The position numbers and the translations under genes were made by a program. Source: Streptomyces fragilis (GTDB taxonomy: Bacteria; Actinomycetota; Actinomycetes; Streptomycetales; Streptomycetaceae). Taken from it: a stretch of DNA of 64,000 bases. This document shows positions 59,144 to 64,000 of the stretch, piece by piece (positions within the stretch are counted from its first letter, which is position 1; the number at the start of each line of letters is the position of its first letter). The stretch spans positions 124,001-188,000 of the forward strand of contig NZ_BEVZ01000006.1 in the NCBI RefSeq assembly GCF_003112515.1. The letters run 5' to 3'. The notes under the pieces were generated by a model. That model searched no databases. It was not told where the DNA came from and saw nothing but the letters and a program-made list of their open reading frames with translations.

Positions 59144-59165
59144 GGCCCCGGGCCGTGCCGGGGCC
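59144..59165. terminator. Hairpin between convergent P450 and hydrolase genes
   Basis: GGCCCCGG and CCGGGGCC with a 6-base loop, 16 bp after the P450 stop and 15 bp before the hydrolase stop. Confidence 0.75.
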
Positions 59166-59179
59166 GCGGCGACGCGGCG

Positions 59180-60484
59180 TCAGGTCTCGTCACGCACCAG
59201 GGCGAGCAGCCGGTCCAGGACGCGCGGACCGCCGGCCCGGACGCCGTCGTGCTCGAACTCGTCGGTGACGTAGGTGCGCAGGCCCCGGATCGCCCGGGCG
59301 GTCTCCAGCGAGTGGGCGGTGTCGACGTACAGGTCGTCGTGGTAGACGGCGGCCGCCACGGGGACCTCGTTCGCGGCGAGCCTCGCCGGGTCGTAGAGCG
59401 GGGTCCAGTCGGTGCGGGCGGCGAGGAGCTGCGCCGTCTCCTTGAGCGGCCGCAGCGCCGGGTCGCAGTCGAACAGCCACGGGTGGACGGTCTCACCGGT
59501 GAGGAGCACCGCCTCGCCCCCGGCGAGCGCCTTGGCGGCGTCGAAGCGGGGGAACTCGGCGCGCACCCGTTCGGCGGCCCAGGCGGTGGGCTGCGCGTCC
59601 TGGGCGTAGATGGCCTCGTGGAGCACGGCGTACAGCGGGTGGCTCGCGTAGGAGAGCGTCTGCTGCACCTGCTCGAGGAAGGCGTCGGAGAGCTCGAGCC
59701 CGCGTGCCGTGGGCAGGACGAAGGCGTCCTCCAGCAGGAAGTGCAGGCGGTGGCTGCCGTCGCCCGAGCCGAGCAGGATGCCCAGCGACTGGAACGACTC
59801 CGCGGTGAGCCGGTGCCCGTTCGGCAGGACGACGTCCTCGCGCAGCAGGTGCTCGGCGATCCGGCGGACCCTCTCGACGTCCTGCGGGTAGCGGGCGTAG
59901 TGGGCGGCCACCTTGCGCTCCATGCGCGGGTAGGCGGCCCGGTAGACGTCGTCGGCGCGCGCGGTCAGCGAGGGCAGACCGCCGGTGATCAGGGCTGCGG
60001 CCAGGCCCTCGGGGGCCATCGAGAGGTAGGTGACGGTGCAGAAGCCGCCGAAGCTCTGGCCGAGGACGGTCCACGGCGCGCCGCCGGTGAGCAGCGGGCG
60101 GATCGCCTCGCAGTCGCGGACGATCGAGTCGGCGCGGAAGTGCGTGAGGTGGTCGGCCTGTTCGGCGGGTCCGCCGCGCAGCGGCAGCGTCTGGCGGTTG
60201 GCCGGCGTGGAGGCGCCGGTGCCCCGCTGGTCGAGGAGGAGCACCCGGAACTCCCGCAGGGCACGCTCCAGCCAGGCCTGGCGGCCCACGAAGCGGCCGG
60301 CGGGCATGCCGGGACCGCCCTGCAGGTACACCAGCCAGGGCAGGTCCTGGTCCGCCTTGTCGCTCGCCACCACCTCGCGCGCGTACAGCTCGATCGTCTC
60401 GCCGTCGGGTTCGGCGTGGTCGAGCGGCACGGTGAAGCGGTGGTCGGTGAGGACGACGCCGGGCTGGCGGTAGCGGAGGGTCAA
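59180..60484 (-). CDS. Alpha/beta hydrolase, prolyl aminopeptidase-like
   Basis: 434 residues. Oxyanion loop LQGGPGMPAGR, DQRGTGAST, nucleophile elbow LGQSFGGF, and the His in DDLYVDTAHSLE, as in proline iminopeptidases (peptidase S33). The Trp/Glu-rich cap is at about 180-310. It would release N-terminal proline or hydrolyse related amides in the cytosol. Start TTG at 60484 has GGGAGA 5 bases upstream; the family start with RYRQPG-type residues supports it. Confidence 0.88.
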   Translation of the reverse strand: MTLRYRQPGVVLTDHRFTVPLDHAEPDGETIELYAREVVASDKADQDLPWLVYLQGGPGMPAGRFVGRQAWLERALREFRVLLLDQRGTGASTPANRQTLPLRGGPAEQADHLTHFRADSIVRDCEAIRPLLTGGAPWTVLGQSFGGFCTVTYLSMAPEGLAAALITGGLPSLTARADDVYRAAYPRMERKVAAHYARYPQDVERVRRIAEHLLREDVVLPNGHRLTAESFQSLGILLGSGDGSHRLHFLLEDAFVLPTARGLELSDAFLEQVQQTLSYASHPLYAVLHEAIYAQDAQPTAWAAERVRAEFPRFDAAKALAGGEAVLLTGETVHPWLFDCDPALRPLKETAQLLAARTDWTPLYDPARLAANEVPVAAAVYHDDLYVDTAHSLETARAIRGLRTYVTDEFEHDGVRAGGPRVLDRLLALVRDET

Positions 60485-60645
60485 GGGGTCTCCCGGGGCG
60501 GTCGGGCGGGCATGTCGTCCCAGTTCAGCACAGTCCCGGGGACGGAGTGCGACCGGGACCCGGGGCCTAGGTCCCGTGCCGGTGTCGCAGGCCGCGGCCC
60601 TCTCGTAGCGTGACGGCACCAGGCGAACCCAGGGAGCTGACCAGG

Positions 60646-61692
60646 ATGAGCGGCACGGACACCGGAGTACTGGACGAGGCGCTGGAGAGGCTGCACCGGG
60701 CGGGGCCCGAGCGCCGCGGGTGGCTGTCCAACCACGCTCCGATGGCGGTGGAGGCGCTGGTGCGGCACGGCCACGGGCACGGCGTGCACCGCTGGTTGGA
60801 GCGTTACGCGCTGAGCAAGCTGGAGGACATGCCGCTCTCGACGGACCCGGTGACGGAGCCCCGGTGGCGCGAGGCGCTGGGCGATCCGCGCCGGCTCGGG
60901 GACTGGACGGTGTACTTCGTCCGGGCCGTGGCCGAGGAGGGCTGGCGGGCGGTGCTGGTGCGCTGGTGGCCGCGGCTGCTGCCGGGCATCGCGGCGGGGG
61001 CCACCCATCCGGTGATCCGGGTGGGCCACGCGGTGCGGGCGCTGCTCGAGGACGGCGACAACGCGGCGAGGACGACGGAGCTGGCGCACGGCCTGGCCTA
61101 CTGGGCGGGCCGGCACCAGCCGCTGGCCGGCGTGGCCGGGCCGTCCGGCGCCGCGGGCCCGGCCGAGGCGCTGGCGGCAGTGCCGCCGGTGGGGGTCCAG
61201 GAGGGCGGCATCCGGGAGCGCCTGGACCGGCTGGGGTCGACGGCGGGCTGGAGCGAGGCCACGGCGGCGCTGCGCGCCCCGGCCTCACCGGAGCAGGCGC
61301 GGGACCTGCTGCGCGACCTCGTGACGGCGGCGACCGACCGGTTCGCCGCCCACGCGCACGGCGACCCGGTGATGCTGGTGCACACGGCGACGGCCCCCAA
61401 CGCCGTGCTGCGCACCCTTCCCGCGCTGCCGCGCGAGCTGTGGGCGCCGAGTCTGGAGGCGGCCTGGGCGGCGTCCGCGGCCGTGACCGCCGCCTACGCG
61501 ACGCCGGCGCGCGGGGTGCCGGAGGTCTCGGGAACGGCCGGGGAGCTCTTCGCGCGCGCGGCCGAGCACGGCGACGAGCACGTCATCAAGCTGGCGGACA
61601 CGGCGCTGGACGTGGTCGCCATGACCGGGACGGGCGAGTCCTTGACCTCCGTGGAGCAGGCTCTCCGGCTGATCGACCCGAACGACGCCTGA
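60646..61692 (+). CDS. Questin oxidase-like (DUF4243) protein
   Basis: 348 residues, helical. Landmarks of the family: WLSNHAPMAVEALVRHGHG, WTVYFVRAVAEEGWRAVLVR, THPVIRVGHAVRAL, DPVMLVHTATAPNAVLRTLP and HGDEHVIKLADTAL. Fungal relatives oxidise questin and act as Baeyer-Villiger-type enzymes without a known cofactor; bacterial roles are unknown. ATG at 60646; a TAGCGT -10 element (60606-60611) is upstream in the divergent region. Confidence 0.82.
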   Translation: MSGTDTGVLDEALERLHRAGPERRGWLSNHAPMAVEALVRHGHGHGVHRWLERYALSKLEDMPLSTDPVTEPRWREALGDPRRLGDWTVYFVRAVAEEGWRAVLVRWWPRLLPGIAAGATHPVIRVGHAVRALLEDGDNAARTTELAHGLAYWAGRHQPLAGVAGPSGAAGPAEALAAVPPVGVQEGGIRERLDRLGSTAGWSEATAALRAPASPEQARDLLRDLVTAATDRFAAHAHGDPVMLVHTATAPNAVLRTLPALPRELWAPSLEAAWAASAAVTAAYATPARGVPEVSGTAGELFARAAEHGDEHVIKLADTALDVVAMTGTGESLTSVEQALRLIDPNDA

Positions 61693-61771
61693 GGGCGGTT
61701 CCCGGGGACGGCGTTCGGGCGCGGCCTCCCGGCGGGGCGGCGCGCGGGGCCTGTGGGGGGCCGGTGCCGGC

Positions 61772-62062
61772 TCAGCCCCGTGGGCCGGGTCCCGGCCGGC
61801 CGCCCGGCGCGCCCGGCGCGGCCCGGGTGAGCAGTCGCAGCAGGTGGGCGCAGGCCTCGCCCTCGTCCCGTCGGCGGGCGACCGGCTCCCACACCCCGCG
61901 CTCGTAGGCGCCGGTCTCCCAGGCATCCGGGTCGTCCGGGGCCCGGCGCAGGTAGAGGAAGTCGACGGGCAGGGGCGTCGGTTCGTGCACGCCCTCGATG
62001 CGGTAGTACCCGCCCGGCACTCCCGCGGCGCGCAACGCGGCGTGCAGTTCGGCGCGGTCCAC
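61772..62062 (-). CDS. Small conserved protein, candidate TNT immunity factor
   Basis: 96 residues, cytosolic, alpha/beta: RAELHAALRAAGVPGGYYRI, EGVHEPTPLPVDFLYLRRAP, ETGAYERGVWEPVARRRDEG, EACAHLLRLLTRA. GTG at 62062 has no ribosome site; TACGCT is exactly 7 bases upstream, which implies a leaderless transcript. It lies 38 bp after the gene for a secreted TNT-domain protein in the same direction. Its size and position would suit an immunity protein; this is inference. Confidence 0.72.
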   Translation of the reverse strand: MDRAELHAALRAAGVPGGYYRIEGVHEPTPLPVDFLYLRRAPDDPDAWETGAYERGVWEPVARRRDEGEACAHLLRLLTRAAPGAPGGRPGPGPRG

Positions 62063-62100
62063 GACGACGAGCGTAGTGCCGGGCAGGTGGCGGGGGCGGT

Positions 62101-62802
62101 CTAGCGCGCGGTGTCCCGCGCGGGCGCGAGATAGCCGTGGTCGAGCAGCCACCCGACGTTCAGCCGCTCGTCCGGGCCGGGCATGAGCAGCGCGGGGTCG
62201 AGCTTGATCTGCTGTCCTCCGCCCGGCTGCTCGAACCAGGGCATGGCCCGGCCCTGCCAGACGTCGAACTCCCGGGTGACGGTGTAGCGGTGGTAGTCGC
62301 AGGGGTAGGCGGCGTCCCGGGTGTTCAGGTTCTGCGGGGGCAGCGCGCGCCTGGCGTACGGGGCGCCCGCGGGGGCCAGGTAGGAGCCGTACTCCGACCC
62401 GAACCGGTCGAGTTCCGCGCCCGGTTCGAGGGTCTCGACGTGCTTGTCCACCTCACCGTTCACCTCGGCGAACCCGTCGTTCGGCGGGTACTTCCAGCCG
62501 CCGGCGCCGCCCGGGCCGTCCTCCTTCCAGTAGGTGGCCAGGAAGTCGCGGGCGGAGAGTCCGCCGGTGCGGTGGTAGCCGCGCAGGAGGGGGCCCACAG
62601 GGGGTTCGGCGGAGTCGGGAAGGTTCTCGGGGCCGAGCCTGGCGTCGCCCCGGAACTCTCCGGTGCACGGGGCGGGGCGGGCGGCGGCCGCGTCCGCCGT
62701 CGCGGTGGGCGCGCTGACCGCGGTGGCGGCCAGGGCGAGGGCCAGCGCGGACAGTGCCGCGCGCGGTCGCTTGGTCGGTTCGTCTTGACGCACGGTCACC
62801 AT
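62101..62802 (-). CDS. Secreted TNT-domain protein (NAD glycohydrolase type)
   Basis: 233 residues. Signal peptide 1 to about 36, short N-terminal region, and a TNT (tuberculosis necrotizing toxin-like) domain from about 110: ELDRFGSEYGSYLAPAGAPY, ARRALPPQNLN, YHRYTVTREFDVWQGRAMPW, FEQPGGGQQIKLD and the closing WLLDHGYL. Catalytic-type residues of TNT (Arg in RFGSEYG, Gln in GGGQQIKL) are present. It would hydrolyse NAD outside the cell or in a target. ATG at 62802 has no clear ribosome site; GTG at 62796 is possible. Confidence 0.88.
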   Translation of the reverse strand: MVTVRQDEPTKRPRAALSALALALAATAVSAPTATADAAAARPAPCTGEFRGDARLGPENLPDSAEPPVGPLLRGYHRTGGLSARDFLATYWKEDGPGGAGGWKYPPNDGFAEVNGEVDKHVETLEPGAELDRFGSEYGSYLAPAGAPYARRALPPQNLNTRDAAYPCDYHRYTVTREFDVWQGRAMPWFEQPGGGQQIKLDPALLMPGPDERLNVGWLLDHGYLAPARDTAR

Positions 62803-62842
62803 CGTCACGGCACGCGACCGTCCTGCCGGGGCGACACCACAG

Positions 62843-62864
62843 GGGTCACCCGCCCGGGTGACCC
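62843..62864. repeat. Inverted repeat in the TNT/EEP divergent gap
   Basis: GGGTCACCCG-CC-CGGGTGACCC, perfect 10-bp arms, 41 bp upstream of the TNT start. The rest of 62803-63111 is low-complexity GC sequence; TACCGT near 63059 may be a -10 box for the downstream gene. Confidence 0.65.
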
Positions 62865-63111
62865 GCTCCCCCTGGCGTGCGGACGGCGCCGGGCGCGGAG
62901 CGGCGAGCCACCCGCCGCGGGCGCCCGGGGGCGTCGAGACGGGGTCGGCGCCGCCGGAGCCGCCGGGACGCAGTCGCCCTCCCCCGGCGGCGAGGGGCAG
63001 GGCGACACCGGCGGCGCCCGCGGGCGCGGCACCGTTCCGCCGGGTCCTGGGCGCCGGTACCGTACTGCGCGCAAGTGCCAAGATCCCCACCAGACTTGAG
63101 GGGGCTGCGTG

Positions 63112-64000
63112 ATGCGGCGTCGTCGTACGGCACAACTTCTTCTCACCGCGGGACTGCTGGGCGCGCTCGTGTTCCCGGGCGCCGCTCCGGCGGGCGCGCA
63201 CGCGGATCCGCCGGCCGCGGCGGCGACCGTGCCGCTGCGGGTGGTCTCGTACAACATCCACGCGGGCGCGGGGACGGACAACGTCTTCGACCTGGACCGG
63301 CAGGCCGAGGCACTGCGCTCCCTGGACGCGGACGTGATCGGGCTGCAGGAGGTGGACGTCCACTGGGGCGCCAGGAGCGGGTGGCGCGACCTGGCCACCG
63401 AGCTGGGCGGGAGACTGGGCATGGAGGTGTACTTCGCCCCGATATACAGCCTCGACCCGCTCTCCGCGGACGCCCCGCGCCGCGAGTACGGGGTGGCCGT
63501 GCTCTCCCGGTATCCGATCCTGTCGGCCGAGAACCACGACATCACCCGGCTCTCCACCCAGGAGGCGAACCCGGTGCCCGCGCCCGCCCCCGGCTTCCCC
63601 GAGGTGAGGATCCGGGTCAGGGGCGTCCCGGTGCACGTCTACACCACGCACCTCGACTACCGGGCGGACCCCTCGGTGCGGGCCGCCCAGGTCGCCGACA
63701 CGCTGCGGATCCTGGACGAGGACTGCGACGGGCGCGGCCGCTGTCCGCGCCAGATCCTCACCGGCGACTTCAACGCCGTCCACGCCGCTCCCGAGCTGGC
63801 GCCCCTCTGGGAGCGCCTGACCGACGCCTCCACCGAGGCCGGGGCGGACGCGCCGACCTACCCGGCGCTGAACCCGAGGACCCGCATCGACCACGTCGCG
63901 GTGTCCCCGGGCACGGTCGTGGTCAAGGGGGTCACGGTGCCCGAGACCCTCGCCTCGGACCACCGGCCGGTGGTCGCGGACCTGGCCCTCCGCCGCGGGC
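63112..64000 (+). CDS. Secreted endonuclease/exonuclease/phosphatase family protein (3' end outside window)
   Basis: At least 296 residues, open to the window edge. Signal peptide 1 to about 30 (QLLLTAGLLGALVFPGAAPA). EEP motifs in order: VVSYNIHAGAG, IGLQEVDVHWGAR, YGVAVLSRYPI, YTTHLDYRADP, LTGDFNAVH, RIDHVAVSPG and SDHRPVVADL, which include all metal and catalytic positions (Asn, Glu, His, Asp, Asn, Asp, His). It hydrolyses phosphodiesters outside the cell, substrate unknown. ATG at 63112 has GAGGGGG upstream. The fold looks complete, so little is missing. Confidence 0.9.
   Translation, partial: MRRRRTAQLLLTAGLLGALVFPGAAPAGAHADPPAAAATVPLRVVSYNIHAGAGTDNVFDLDRQAEALRSLDADVIGLQEVDVHWGARSGWRDLATELGGRLGMEVYFAPIYSLDPLSADAPRREYGVAVLSRYPILSAENHDITRLSTQEANPVPAPAPGFPEVRIRVRGVPVHVYTTHLDYRADPSVRAAQVADTLRILDEDCDGRGRCPRQILTGDFNAVHAAPELAPLWERLTDASTEAGADAPTYPALNPRTRIDHVAVSPGTVVVKGVTVPETLASDHRPVVADLALRRG

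Overview
The window is typical Streptomyces chromosome. GC is very high, third codon positions are almost always G or C, GTG and TTG starts are common, and genes are often coupled by ATGA or GTGA overlaps. Content agrees: a conservon (cvnA-E), mycothiol-dependent formaldehyde oxidation, SpoIIE-type phosphatases with PAS/GAF sensors, and a bacterial terpene synthase. No rRNA, tRNA, CRISPR, IS element or prophage was recognised. From memory, hmgA and the rar/cvn operon lie within about 100 genes of each other in S. coelicolor, so this looks like core-adjacent chromosome with strain-specific insertions, not an island.

Layout. 1-4454: homogentisate (tyrosine/phenylalanine) catabolic operon, divergent from an IclR-type regulator with two tandem operator-like palindromes between them. 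4611-7398: a secreted CAP protein and a Holin-X/DUF3618/low-complexity operon. 7442-11804: stand-alone cytochrome oxidase subunit I, a catalase-fold-like protein, a hemerythrin and a double ferritin-like protein. 11980-15137: GH65 disaccharide phosphorylase coupled to a beta-phosphoglucomutase-like HAD enzyme. 15365-17740: ANTAR-GAF-PAS-PP2C phosphatase. 17849-23565: flavin reductase-like protein, ATP-grasp ligase, TetR regulator with a DUF35 protein behind a well-defined promoter/operator, L,D-transpeptidase, and an MBL hydrolase plus S-(hydroxymethyl)mycothiol dehydrogenase.

24203-30504 is the most distinctive locus: a 71-residue double-glycine precursor peptide followed by a complete NHLM-type export set (HlyD-like protein, C39 peptidase-ABC exporter, second ABC exporter), with no recognisable tailoring enzyme and no cysteine in the peptide. 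It ends in a strong terminator. Next come a small hydrophilic protein and a compact operon of heme-oxygenase-like di-iron enzyme, HemK-like methyltransferase and CDGSH Fe-S protein (30681-32949), then a Fic-like toxin/antitoxin pair.

33832-39914 holds a PAS-PAS-GAF-PP2C-HATPase phosphatase, a DUF4232 lipoprotein, five exact-period 46-bp tandem repeats, a secreted protein, a glutathionyl-hydroquinone reductase-like protein and DUF4235. 40143-45531 is a terpene synthase convergent with a conservon whose P450 lacks the ExxR arginine (CYP157-like). 45915-57524 is a mixed stress/envelope segment: quinone oxidoreductase, STAS protein, DUF4230, VanZ, an SDR with a SigB-like promoter, PHP phosphoesterase, HAD phosphatase, two FUSC-type membrane proteins, epimerase and disordered proteins. 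57644-64000 holds a CYP102-like P450, an alpha/beta hydrolase, a questin-oxidase-like protein, a secreted TNT-domain protein beside a small cytoplasmic protein, and a secreted endonuclease/phosphatase-family protein cut by the window end.

Bases 1-136 hold no gene I can support, only a heptamer repeat. Intergenic stretches over 300 bp are 3408-3737 (operators), 23566-24202 (repeats, promoter region), 36901-37217 (46-bp repeats), 38142-38502 (hairpins), 45532-45914 (palindromes) and 62803-63111 (inverted repeat).
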